From Bdellovibrionota bacterium (GTDB lineage: Bacteria; Bdellovibrionota; Bdellovibrionia; Bdellovibrionales; Bdellovibrionaceae): a DNA stretch of 64,000 nucleotides. The first letter of the stretch is position 1. Each line of letters opens with the position of its first letter. Shown here piece after piece: positions 43,789 through 52,696 of the stretch. The stretch is taken from assembly GCA_963170155.1 (NCBI GenBank), contig CAUJGP010000024.1, forward strand, positions 186,001 to 250,000, read 5' to 3'. Below the pieces are notes generated by a model that made no database searches, had not been told where the DNA came from, and was given only the letters and a program-made list of their open reading frames with translations. A program made the position numbers and the translations under genes.

Positions 43789-44364
43789 TTACCTCGTTAG
43801 TTTAGGGAATTTTAGAATTAACTTGTGATCTTCGTAGAACATATCGACTTTGGAAGCGTCCGTGCCTTCTGGAACGGGAAAGGATTGGTAGAAGTGGGAA
43901 CTAGTGCTGCTGTTGCTGTCTTCAGATTTTTGTATTCCTTCAATGACTAGAGTGTCATTTTCAACTTTTGCGCTTAGAGAATCCTTATCAAAAGAGGTGA
44001 GGTCAATATCCATGTAAATAAAATTTTCATCTTCTCGAGTGGAGATGTTGAGCTGTGCATTCTTCAAGCCGAAAAAAGAAAGAGAGTGGTTAAAGAAAGA
44101 ATCGCTGGGAGACGCTGACAATCTATTTTCTTGAGATTCATTATGAAACCATTTTTTGAAGAAGCGATCCAAGATTGAAGGGGATTTTTCGTGATCAGGA
44201 TCATTGGGAAAGGGAATTCCAAAGAGGTGAGATAAATCATCAACTCGATGGTATCGAGCCAAATTTTCTTCTGTCTTCTTTTTTCCCATATAAAAACCGA
44301 TGCTCCAACCCACGAAAACACATACGAGGGCGATGAAAAACTTTTGTCTGTTGAATTTAATCAT
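43789..44364 (-). CDS. membrane-anchored HSP20/alpha-crystallin-like protein
   Basis: The 191-residue product has an N-terminal transmembrane anchor (FFIALVCVFVGWSIGFYMG) followed by a charged linker and a C-terminal alpha-crystallin-type domain from about residue 105. That domain is NISTREDENFIYMDIDLTSFDKDSLSAKVENDTLVIEG, a Ser-rich loop, then FYQSFPVPEGTDASKVDMFYEDHKLILKFPK. Ordinary small heat-shock proteins are soluble, so a tethered version would act at the inner membrane or in the periplasm. The chain lacks the usual C-terminal I-x-I anchor. It lies just upstream of ung and is divergent from pgi. Confidence 0.75.
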   Translation of the reverse strand: MIKFNRQKFFIALVCVFVGWSIGFYMGKKKTEENLARYHRVDDLSHLFGIPFPNDPDHEKSPSILDRFFKKWFHNESQENRLSASPSDSFFNHSLSFFGLKNAQLNISTREDENFIYMDIDLTSFDKDSLSAKVENDTLVIEGIQKSEDSNSSTSSHFYQSFPVPEGTDASKVDMFYEDHKLILKFPKLTR

Positions 44365-44476
44365 CGGAGAATCTCCTTGTGCGTGAGGCTATATCATAAA
44401 GAGGTTGCGACGGTAAAATGCTTATGGATCATCCTGGTTCCTTGACTTTTTGGGTCATAATTTCTACTTTGTGAGC

Positions 44477-45706
44477 ATGATGCAAATAAGAAATTCTCAA
44501 TTCCAAGTGAACTCTGACTTTTTGACTGAAGCTCAGGCCGCCGTTGAATCTGTTTTAAGAAATTCCGCCCTCGGCTTTCACCAGCTTCCTGAGAGATTTT
44601 TATTGTGGGAATCCTGTCAGGCATTGGCAAAGCAGCTTCGAGCTAATTACACCAAAATGGTGGTTCTGGGCATTGGAGGAAGTTCATTGGGAGGCAAAGT
44701 CTTACAAGAGGCTTGTCGTTCACAGGCCGATCGTTCTGTCATATTTTTAGATTCTATTGATCCTTTGTTCATCCATCAGTTTTTATTATCTATTGAATCG
44801 GAGTTGAAATCAGTTTGTTGGGCCTTGATTTCCAAGAGCGGTAATACCATTGAAACGTTGACTCAAGCGGATTATATTCATCAATTTTATCAAGAACAAA
44901 ACTTGGATTGGCCTCAACAGTGTGTTGTGGTGACAGAACCGAAGGAAAGCCCTTTAGGCAGCTTTGCTCATCAATACAATTTGCCGCGGTTAGAGGTTCC
45001 TTTAGATGTGGGTGGGCGTTTTTCAGTCCTATCTCCGGTGGGATTGTTACCCGCTGCCTTTATGGGATTGGATTTGGAAGCTTTGAGGCGAGGAGCCATT
45101 CAGGCCCGTCAATCCCTTTCGCTTCTTTCTCAATTGGTGGCTCAATGTGAAATGAGCTTTCAGCGAGAAGAGTGGATTACGGTCTTTTGGTCTTACTCCA
45201 GCAGTTTAAAAGAGTTTGGTTTTTGGGTTCAACAGCTGTGGGCGGAGTCTCTCGCAAAAAAGCGGGATCGTAATGAGAGACCAGCGCCTCGAGTAAGCTC
45301 TCCTCTGCCTTGTTTGGGGCCCGCTGATCAACACTCCATTTTGCAACAAATCGCTGAAGGAGCGAAAGATAAGTTTGTGATCTTTCTTCGAAATGAAGCT
45401 GCAGAAAAAGCAGGGAGTATTATTTCTAAAACGCTTTTTTCAGGTGGCGAGTTGATGGTGGGAAAAAAATTAGGGGAGCTTTTAGCAGCAGAAGCCCAAG
45501 CAACCCAGCTCGGCCTTGAACAACAGAGCGTATCGACTTTGACACTTCAAATCTCTGCTGTAACCGAGAAAGAACTCGGATTTTTATTTATGTTTTTTGA
45601 GTTGGTGGTTGCAGCGCTGGGAGAAAGGTTGAATATCGATGCCTTTAATCAACCAGGGGTGGAACTCGGTAAGCTCATTGCAAAAAAGATTTTATCGGAA
45701 AGATAG
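44477..45706 (+). CDS. pgi: glucose-6-phosphate isomerase
   Basis: Interconverts glucose-6-phosphate and fructose-6-phosphate. The short form (409 residues) has VLGIGGSSLGGKVLQEA, SKSGNTIETLTQ, DVGGRFSVLSPVGLLPAAFMG, CLGPADQHSILQQIAEG and the C-terminal NQPGVELGK. The start is uncertain: ATG 44477 and 44480, GTG 44471 and TTG 44450 are all in frame, and none has a strong ribosome site. It overlaps the recD2 GTG start by one base, so pgi, recD2 and ctaA form one operon. Confidence 0.93.
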   Translation: MMQIRNSQFQVNSDFLTEAQAAVESVLRNSALGFHQLPERFLLWESCQALAKQLRANYTKMVVLGIGGSSLGGKVLQEACRSQADRSVIFLDSIDPLFIHQFLLSIESELKSVCWALISKSGNTIETLTQADYIHQFYQEQNLDWPQQCVVVTEPKESPLGSFAHQYNLPRLEVPLDVGGRFSVLSPVGLLPAAFMGLDLEALRRGAIQARQSLSLLSQLVAQCEMSFQREEWITVFWSYSSSLKEFGFWVQQLWAESLAKKRDRNERPAPRVSSPLPCLGPADQHSILQQIAEGAKDKFVIFLRNEAAEKAGSIISKTLFSGGELMVGKKLGELLAAEAQATQLGLEQQSVSTLTLQISAVTEKELGFLFMFFELVVAALGERLNIDAFNQPGVELGKLIAKKILSER

Positions 45707-47925
45707 TGGCGAAAAAATCTCCTCCTTCTTATCGGCTGCCAGAACTAGAGCAAATAACAACGGAGTCGAAGGCCCTTAAAATAGAAGGGGTTGTCGAAAA
45801 GATTACATTTCATAATTCAGAAAATGGGTTTTCTGTCCTCAAAGTAGGAATTAAAGACAAAAATGATTTAGTCACAGTGGTGGGCCATGTTGGTTCGGTG
45901 GCGTTAGGAGAATCTCTTTCGGCAACGGGTTTTTGGACAACCAATAAAGATTATGGAGTGCAGTTCGCGGCGGATGTGATTCATCTTCTTCCTCCCAATT
46001 CATTGGAAGAAATTGAAAAATATTTAGCTTCGGGGGTCATTGAGGGCATTGGCGAGCACTTTTCTAAAAAGTTAGTGGAGGCGTTTGGTTCAGAGATTTT
46101 CGACGTCATTGAGAATTCACCGAAAAAATTGTTAACTGTGGAAAACGTCGGTCAGCAACGTTTGAAAAAAATTCAAGACAGTTGGAAGGAGAAGGGGTTT
46201 GTTCGGAAGATCATGGTGTTTTTGCAAAACCATGGGGTTTCTCCTAGCAAATCCATGAAGATTTTTAATAAATACGGCGAGTGCGCCATAGAATTAATGA
46301 AGTCCAATCCTTATCAATTATGTAGGGATATTCCAGGGATTGGCTTTAAAATAGCGGATCAAATTGCTCTTCGTCTTGGATTGGATCACCAATCGCATTT
46401 AAGAGCCAGAGCCGGTCTTAATTACATTCTTTCGGAAAAAAGCAACCGTGGCCATTGCGCATATCCTCGCGAAGCTTTGGTTTCAGAAGCGGGATCCATA
46501 TTGAATATTGATCGGAGCATTATTAGCAATGAACTTGAACAAGAGTTGAAAGAAGGATTTTTAGTCGCCGAGAGCATTGAAGGTTTTGATTGTGTGTATC
46601 TAAAGGTTCTTTATAAAACAGAACAATCTGTCGCATCTCAGTTAAAGAGATTGAAGGAAGGGGTGGCTCCTTGGCCTTATCCGGAACATTTGGATAAAAA
46701 TCTTTCTAAAACAGAAAAAAAATTAAAACTCACGTTGGCTCCTCTTCAAAAATTGGCTATTCATACCGCCCTAACAAATAAAATCAGTGTGATTACCGGT
46801 GGCCCAGGCACGGGAAAAAGCACTTTGACCCAGGCCTTAACGAGTTATTTAGAGAGTTTGGATATGCGCTTGACGTTGTGTTCTCCAACAGGTCGAGCAG
46901 CCAAGCGCCTCAGTGAGTGCACACATTTGGAAGCAAAGACCATTCACAGAACACTTCTCTTTGATTCAGACACCGGAAATTTTAAATACAACCTATTAAA
47001 TCCCTTGGAGACGGATTTTGTTCTCATTGACGAAGCATCTATGCTGGATATTTTTTTGGCCAACTCTCTACTCAAAGCCATTCCAGATCATGCGGCTCTT
47101 GTTATGGTTGGTGATGTGGATCAACTTCCCTCTGTGGGACCAGGTCAGGTGCTTAGGGATGTCATTCGATCCGAGATGGCACCGGTGGTGTCCTTGAAAC
47201 AAATTTTTCGACAGGCCAAGGAAAGTCAAATTGTTCAAGTGGCGCACAAAATCAATGAAGGTCAAATGCCTGATTTAACGCCGCATCGTCAAAGCGATTT
47301 TTTCTTCATAGAAAAAAACACATCTGAAGAAATTGAGAAGACAATTGTGGAACTTATCAGCCGCCGTTTACCCGCAGCTTACAATTTGAATCCTATTCAC
47401 GATATCCAAATTTTAAGTCCCATGCAAAAAGGGTTGGCAGGAGTTAAAAACTTGAATTTGAAGGTTCAGCAAGTGATTAACCCACAACCCATCGCTAAAA
47501 TTGAAAAATTCGGTAATTTGTATGGAGTGGGTGATAAAGTGATGATCACTGAGAATAATTATGATAAAGACGTTTTCAACGGTGACATGGGGATTATTGA
47601 GACAATACAGCTCGATCAACAAATTATTAAAGTGATCATTGATGGTCGTATCGTAGAGTTTTCTTTTTCTCAGTTGGAGGCCGTGCAGCCGGCTTATGCC
47701 ATTACGATTCATAAATCACAGGGATCGGAGTACCCGATGGTTGTTATTCCATTGACTGTAGAACATTTGATGATGATGCAAAGAAATTTAATTTATACGG
47801 CTATCACGCGCGGGAAAAAATTAGTGGTTTTAGTGGGGCAACCTAGAGCCTTGCACGTGGCTGTTCATGATTTTAAGAAGAGAAAACGATGGACCAAATT
47901 AAGAGAATGGTTGAATCCAATATGA
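45706..47925 (+). CDS. recD2: RecD2-type 5'-3' DNA helicase
   Basis: Superfamily 1B helicase acting in repair outside RecBCD. The 739 residues contain an N-terminal OB-like segment (KIEGVVEKITFHNSENGFSVLKV), helix-hairpin-helix repeats (GIGEHFSKKLVEAFG, IPGIGFKIADQIALRLG) and Walker A VITGGPGTGKSTL. Motif II is DFVLIDEASMLD, followed by GDVDQLPSVGPGQVL and the C-terminal UvrD-like AYAITIHKSQGSEYPMVVI. The start is GTG 45706, sharing a base with the pgi stop. The long N-terminal domain distinguishes RecD2 from the RecBCD subunit, and no recB or recC is nearby. Confidence 0.93.
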   Translation: MAKKSPPSYRLPELEQITTESKALKIEGVVEKITFHNSENGFSVLKVGIKDKNDLVTVVGHVGSVALGESLSATGFWTTNKDYGVQFAADVIHLLPPNSLEEIEKYLASGVIEGIGEHFSKKLVEAFGSEIFDVIENSPKKLLTVENVGQQRLKKIQDSWKEKGFVRKIMVFLQNHGVSPSKSMKIFNKYGECAIELMKSNPYQLCRDIPGIGFKIADQIALRLGLDHQSHLRARAGLNYILSEKSNRGHCAYPREALVSEAGSILNIDRSIISNELEQELKEGFLVAESIEGFDCVYLKVLYKTEQSVASQLKRLKEGVAPWPYPEHLDKNLSKTEKKLKLTLAPLQKLAIHTALTNKISVITGGPGTGKSTLTQALTSYLESLDMRLTLCSPTGRAAKRLSECTHLEAKTIHRTLLFDSDTGNFKYNLLNPLETDFVLIDEASMLDIFLANSLLKAIPDHAALVMVGDVDQLPSVGPGQVLRDVIRSEMAPVVSLKQIFRQAKESQIVQVAHKINEGQMPDLTPHRQSDFFFIEKNTSEEIEKTIVELISRRLPAAYNLNPIHDIQILSPMQKGLAGVKNLNLKVQQVINPQPIAKIEKFGNLYGVGDKVMITENNYDKDVFNGDMGIIETIQLDQQIIKVIIDGRIVEFSFSQLEAVQPAYAITIHKSQGSEYPMVVIPLTVEHLMMMQRNLIYTAITRGKKLVVLVGQPRALHVAVHDFKKRKRWTKLREWLNPI

Positions 47926-49001
47926 ATACAGATGAAAAAAACAGTAAAGTAATTTTATGGGCTCTGGTGTTGTGTGGCATGGTCATCATGATGATTATTA
48001 TTGGTGGGGTCACAAGGTTAACAGGTTCTGGTTTATCCATTGTGGAATGGAAGCCTTTGATGGGAGCTATCCCCCCATTGACCTTGGAAGACTGGATGGA
48101 GGTGTTTGCTAAATACCAAGCTTCGCCCCAATACCAGTTGGTGAATAAGGGAATGAGTTTAGCGGAGTTTCAATGGATTTATTTTTGGGAGTATTTTCAC
48201 CGACTGATAGGTCGTTTGTTAGGGGTGGTGTTTTTTATCCCATGGATTTACTTTTGGCGTAAGGGTTTTATCGGCCACAAAATGGCTCTGAAGTTTTTAG
48301 GGGGGTTTTTATTAGGAGGTTTACAAGGTTTAATGGGTTGGATCATGGTTGTAAGTGGTTTAGTGGATCAACCTCATGTGAGTCACTTTCGCTTGGCCGC
48401 TCATCTTGCTTTGGCTTTTTTTATTTTGGCTTATTTTTGGCGCTTGATATGGGAGTTAAAAAGCTCAGTCAATATTGATTCGATGTCCGATCAAAATAAA
48501 ATTTCTAAAGAGTTCGCTAAAAGCAGTTCTATTATCAGTTTAAAAACAGCATTGAATGGAATGTTGACTCTGTTAATTATCCAAATTTTTTATGGAGCTT
48601 TTGTTGCTGGGCTGCGTGCGGGTTTTATTGCCAATACCTTTCCAGATATGCAAGGAAGTTTTTTTCCTTTGGGAGGTTGGTCTTTATCTCCCCAATGGCT
48701 GAATATTTTAGAAAACCCTCTGACAGTTCAGTGGATCCATCGGATATTGGCATGGTCATTATTATTTTTGAGTTTAGGGCTTTATATTAAGGCCGCTCTC
48801 AATCATTTTCCTCGGTCAATTCAAAGAGGCCTTTTGGGACTTATTGGTATTCTTCTCTTTCAATTTGCATTAGGTGTGATGACATTGATTTTAAGGGTCC
48901 CATTGCCACTGGCTGTTTTACACCAGGTTGGGGCAGCGATGGTTTTATTATATTTGCTCTGGTTGCGATGGCAAATATCAGATCAACATCTCATCCAATA
49001 G
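47922..49001 (+). CDS. ctaA: heme A synthase (CtaA/COX15)
   Basis: Inner-membrane enzyme oxidising the methyl of heme O to formyl heme A for aa3-type cytochrome oxidase. About eight transmembrane helices are present. The four heme-ligand histidines lie in EYFHRLIGRLLG, VSHFRLAAHLALAF, WIHRILAWSL and LHQVGAAMVL, and GGVTRLTGSGLSIVEWKP is the family's N-terminal block. No CxxxxxxC loop pair was seen, as in COX15-like class B enzymes. The ATG at 47922 overlaps the recD2 stop (ATGA); an ATG at 47889 would add 11 residues. It implies an aerobic aa3 oxidase encoded elsewhere. It is convergent with the acyltransferase-PilZ gene, overlapping its end by 11 bases. Confidence 0.93.
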   Translation: MNTDEKNSKVILWALVLCGMVIMMIIIGGVTRLTGSGLSIVEWKPLMGAIPPLTLEDWMEVFAKYQASPQYQLVNKGMSLAEFQWIYFWEYFHRLIGRLLGVVFFIPWIYFWRKGFIGHKMALKFLGGFLLGGLQGLMGWIMVVSGLVDQPHVSHFRLAAHLALAFFILAYFWRLIWELKSSVNIDSMSDQNKISKEFAKSSSIISLKTALNGMLTLLIIQIFYGAFVAGLRAGFIANTFPDMQGSFFPLGGWSLSPQWLNILENPLTVQWIHRILAWSLLFLSLGLYIKAALNHFPRSIQRGLLGLIGILLFQFALGVMTLILRVPLPLAVLHQVGAAMVLLYLLWLRWQISDQHLIQ

Positions 49002-50253
49002 CAGACTCCTTTTTTGTTGAGTGCTCTTTATAGCAATGATGAGCATGATCGAGAAGTTCGAGGATTTTTTGCGAAGATTGCAATAACTTCACTCCATAAC
49101 CGCTAGGAAGGCGTTTACTTGTCATGGATTGGGATCGAACAATCTTTCCTTTGAGAGGGATTGGTTGTTGATCCAGTATTAATTGAATATGGATCTCTTG
49201 TCCTATGGGTAAAGAAACATTTGTTTTAAGGTATAAGCCATTCACAGAGAGATCAAAAATTTCGGCAATTAAAAAATTATTTTCATTATTGACAGAAGCT
49301 TTAATTTTAGTGGGGTAGCGAAAGTACCGGCGATCTTTTATGAAGCGAAATAAATTCCATTGCTCAAAGTGATGAGGATAATTGAGGCTGTAAGCTGATT
49401 TAATGAGTGAGAGTTGATCTCTTTCCAATTCCATGAGAAGATTTGTTTTAAACATAAAAAAATACTCTAACAATTCTGGAGTCATTACAGAGTCCAAAGA
49501 CAGAGCCGTGCTTCTCTGAGGAAAAATGAGATTAGTTAAACACTCTAAGTGCCAAAATCGGTAAAAATTTTTGTTTCGAGATTCTTGGCCTGTTGTTGCC
49601 TTGAACCACTCCGGAAGGGTTCTCAAGTTCAGAGAAAGATAAGCGGCTAAGGCGTTTTTAACGAAGCCATATTGGATAATTTGACCTTCTTGCTTGAAGT
49701 TAAAAAAAGCTTCGTAAAATAGAATGGATCTTGGGTGGATAGTGCAAACAAGATGATCTCCATCTATGAATTTTATGGCATATTCATAAAGGTAGCGCAT
49801 GAGTAGGAGGCTCACGGTACTTCCTGATTGGCTTTTTCTGTATTCATAGTCAACAGCGAGTGCTGAAACTTCTACTAATTTATCGCCGACAATGCGGTGT
49901 TCATCGTTTTCTGTACGATACGAAGAGTCGGAGGGAAGGCCTATTGGAGAATCTTTGATTAAACTCACTGTTCCAATCACCTTACTGTCTTTTTTTGCAA
50001 TGATGACAGAAGTAAAGGGAAGTGTGGAGTAGATGTTCACTCGTATTTTGGAAGGATGAGGGTCCATAATGCGAATTCCGACATAGGCCTCATGGAGAAG
50101 GTGGTAAGCGGCTTCTAGTTCTTCTTTGGTAGTGGCAAGTTTAACGGTAATGCCATTGGCTTCGTAAGCAGCATTAAGATTAACTTGTTTGCGAAGAATT
50201 TTATGTTTGGTATTCTTAGGTAACAACGTGAGTAATTTTTTTAATATTGCCAT
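48991..50253 (-). CDS. GNAT/FeeM-like acyltransferase fused to PilZ domain
   Basis: A 420-residue cytosolic protein. The N-terminal half has an acyltransferase fold resembling N-acyl amino acid synthases (EELEAAYHLLHEAYV near residue 40, TSVIIAKKDSKVIGTVSLI, KLVEVSALAVDYEYRKS, FYEAFFNFKQEG). The C-terminal PilZ domain has the c-di-GMP motifs R308-R-x2-R312 and D334-x-S336-x2-G339. It could therefore be an enzyme switched by cyclic di-GMP. Start ATG 50253 follows a strong GGGGGG site; a longer frame to 50388 is less likely. It is divergent from the tolC-type gene. The acyl donor and acceptor are unknown. Confidence 0.75.
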   Translation of the reverse strand: MAILKKLLTLLPKNTKHKILRKQVNLNAAYEANGITVKLATTKEELEAAYHLLHEAYVGIRIMDPHPSKIRVNIYSTLPFTSVIIAKKDSKVIGTVSLIKDSPIGLPSDSSYRTENDEHRIVGDKLVEVSALAVDYEYRKSQSGSTVSLLLMRYLYEYAIKFIDGDHLVCTIHPRSILFYEAFFNFKQEGQIIQYGFVKNALAAYLSLNLRTLPEWFKATTGQESRNKNFYRFWHLECLTNLIFPQRSTALSLDSVMTPELLEYFFMFKTNLLMELERDQLSLIKSAYSLNYPHHFEQWNLFRFIKDRRYFRYPTKIKASVNNENNFLIAEIFDLSVNGLYLKTNVSLPIGQEIHIQLILDQQPIPLKGKIVRSQSMTSKRLPSGYGVKLLQSSQKILELLDHAHHCYKEHSTKKESAIG

Positions 50254-50546
50254 ATGTATCCCCCCTGAGATTAAAAATAACGATGTTAGATTTAGGTTAG
50301 AAGAAATAAGCTGGTCATAATAGATAAAATGGAAGGCATAAAAAGATAAAAAATGAAATAATTCTAATGGTTTGAGCAAAAATCTCAAGCTGAAACATTT
50401 TTTCTGTATTTCAATAGAAAAAGTTTCCTGTTCTACAAGGAAATCGGATTTTCATTTTGTTTTCTAATTTTGTTATTCTGTTTGTTTATAAATAAAACTA
50501 AATGATATAGTGATTTTTGAATGAATTATCATCCAAGGATGGGATT

Positions 50547-51911
50547 TTGATTAATAAAAAAAGCTTTTCTGCATTCATACTTATTTTCTGGGGATTTTGG
50601 GGTGTAGCCATAGAAAAGGGTTTATCTCCGGCCCCCATTGGTTCTTTGCCTCAGTCTTTAACGATAGATGAGGCGGAGGCGAAAACTCTTTCATATTCTC
50701 AACAGATTTTATCTGCGGACTTTCATTTAAAAAGCGCAAGAGAAGAGCTTGAGTCCTTGCAGGCTTCACGGTATCCAAAATTAAGTTTAACAGGTCATTT
50801 TCAAAGCATCGAAGATGTCCCAAAGATCAAGGTTGGTCTTATTGAGCAAAACTTGAGTGATCATCATCAGTATAGTATTGGTCCTACTCTGACATACAAT
50901 CTTTGGGACGGTGGTTATAAAAAACATCTCGCAGAGAGTTTACAGTGGGCAGAAAAATCAGCGCTAATAGAGAAAAAAATAGCGGAAACGGATACCAAGT
51001 TTCGTTTACGTTCATCTTATGTCAAAGCGCAGCTTGCTGTCGTTACGTATAAATTATCTCAGGACTCTCTTCGGGTCGCCAAAGAACAGGCAATGGACAT
51101 TCAAAATAAATATCGAGCGGGAGCTATCAGTCGAGTGGATTTATTGAGTTCGCGACTAGAATTATCGCATGCAGAAATTCGGGAAAGCCAAGCCAAATCA
51201 GATTTGAATTCGGCATTTATGAATTTATCTCGATTGATGGGAGTATCTGATTATAAAATTCATTGGAAACTGACAGCCTGGGAGAATGAAATTACTGCGT
51301 TAATTCATCAATCTTCTGATCCGAAACATGAATTGGAACCCACTTTCATGGCTGAAAATTTAAAAGTGAAAGCGATGGAGATCAAAGCAAAAAGTCTTCA
51401 AAGCCTTGCTGAAAGTAAAACATCAGGATATTGGCCGCAAATTCAATTGTCAGCTCGTTCAAGTTTAGATTATCCTTTTGGTTCACAAAAAACACAAATC
51501 CATCAGAATACCTTAATGGCCACTCTTCAGTGGGATTTATTTGATTTCAGCAGTTCTCGCCTTGAAAAATCAAAACACCTGGCAGAAGCCTCGGCAGTGG
51601 AGTATCAAGCGGCGGCGCTGCGGGAAGAGTTAGAACAGCAGTACAGAGAAACTCAAGAGTTACAAAAAAGTTTGATGGACCAGTTGAAAAGCGCAACACA
51701 GGCGGAAGATAATAGCGCTCAATTGGCTCAATTAAAGAAGCAAACCTATCATATGGGAAAATTGAGTTTTATTGATGTGGCTTTGTCACAGGTTCAGCAT
51801 TTGGAGTCACAGGTGCGTCGAGCGAAAATCGAAGCTCAACTTTTGATCCAAAAACATCAATTGGACTATTTGCAAAGTAAGATTTCTTTTAATGATGAAC
51901 AAACCCGCTAG
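50547..51911 (+). CDS. TolC-family outer-membrane efflux protein
   Basis: Trimeric outer-membrane channel of type I secretion and efflux. The 454 residues show two internal repeats of long amphipathic helices and strands (LTIDEAEAKTLSYSQQILSADFHLKSAREELE; YNLWDGGYKKHLAESLQ; MATLQWDLFDFSSSRLEKSKHLAEAS). The frame begins with hydrophobic SFSAFILIFWGFWGV, a signal peptide. TTG at 50547 has AAGGA seven bases upstream; TTG 50517 is the alternative. It is first in an operon with a membrane fusion protein and an ABC transporter. Confidence 0.9.
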   Translation: MINKKSFSAFILIFWGFWGVAIEKGLSPAPIGSLPQSLTIDEAEAKTLSYSQQILSADFHLKSAREELESLQASRYPKLSLTGHFQSIEDVPKIKVGLIEQNLSDHHQYSIGPTLTYNLWDGGYKKHLAESLQWAEKSALIEKKIAETDTKFRLRSSYVKAQLAVVTYKLSQDSLRVAKEQAMDIQNKYRAGAISRVDLLSSRLELSHAEIRESQAKSDLNSAFMNLSRLMGVSDYKIHWKLTAWENEITALIHQSSDPKHELEPTFMAENLKVKAMEIKAKSLQSLAESKTSGYWPQIQLSARSSLDYPFGSQKTQIHQNTLMATLQWDLFDFSSSRLEKSKHLAEASAVEYQAAALREELEQQYRETQELQKSLMDQLKSATQAEDNSAQLAQLKKQTYHMGKLSFIDVALSQVQHLESQVRRAKIEAQLLIQKHQLDYLQSKISFNDEQTR

Positions 51912-51937
51912 TAAACTTTTTTGATGGAGAAGGCTGT

Positions 51938-52696
51938 ATGAATCCCCCTAAAATTTCTTCTGCCTCTACGGCTCGTAAACGTTCCCTTCTTTTTTTGGTA
52001 ATATTGATCGTTATTTGTGTCATCGTGTACATCAGGTTGAAAAACTCAGATCATTTTAGCTATGCTGGAACACTGGAAGTCACGCGCATTGACCTTCCAG
52101 CTAGGGTTGGGACAGTGATTGATGAAATTTTTGTAGAAGAAGGCGAAATAGTTAAGAAGGGGCAGGTTCTTGCGAAGTTAGCGTGCGAAGAATTAAAAAT
52201 CGCTGGTCAGAGAGCCAATGATGATTTTGAAAGGGCTTCTCGTCTTCGGGCTTCACAAGCCTTGTCTCAGGAAGCCTTTGAATTGACCAGCACTAAGAAA
52301 AAAGAAATCGATATGCGGCTTTCTTGGTGCTCTATCGAGACTCCTTTTGATGGAGTGGTGATGAGTCGTTATTTGGAGCCAAAAGAGTGGGTGAACCCTG
52401 GTTCGAAAGTTGTTTCTGTGGCGGATGTTCAAAAGGTTTGGGCTTATATTTATGTCACTGCCCATGAAGCGGCACAAATAAAATTAAATGATTTATTAAC
52501 GGCGGAAATTCCAGAATTGGATGGAAAAATTATTCAGGGACGCATTCAAAAAATCAATGATGAAGCGGAATTCACACCTAAAAATGTTCAAACTCGTTCT
52601 GAGAGATCACGCTTAGTCTACGGTATAAAAGTTGCTTTTGAAAACCAAGACCGACATTTAAAATCTGGGATGACGGTAGAAGTGAAATTAAAGTAA
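51938..52696 (+). CDS. HlyD/YbhG-type membrane fusion protein, short form
   Basis: Periplasmic adaptor linking the inner-membrane ABC transporter to TolC. The 252 residues have one N-terminal transmembrane helix (LLFLVILIVICVIVYI), a split lipoyl-like domain (LPARVGTVIDEIFVEEGEIVKKGQVLAKL and SIETPFDGVVMSRYLEPKEWVNPGSKVVSV) and a beta-barrel domain ending MTVEVKLK. The helical hairpin between the lipoyl halves is only about 50 residues, much shorter than in YbhG, so contact with TolC may be made differently. It ends directly against the first ATPase gene. Confidence 0.88.
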   Translation: MNPPKISSASTARKRSLLFLVILIVICVIVYIRLKNSDHFSYAGTLEVTRIDLPARVGTVIDEIFVEEGEIVKKGQVLAKLACEELKIAGQRANDDFERASRLRASQALSQEAFELTSTKKKEIDMRLSWCSIETPFDGVVMSRYLEPKEWVNPGSKVVSVADVQKVWAYIYVTAHEAAQIKLNDLLTAEIPELDGKIIQGRIQKINDEAEFTPKNVQTRSERSRLVYGIKVAFENQDRHLKSGMTVEVKLK

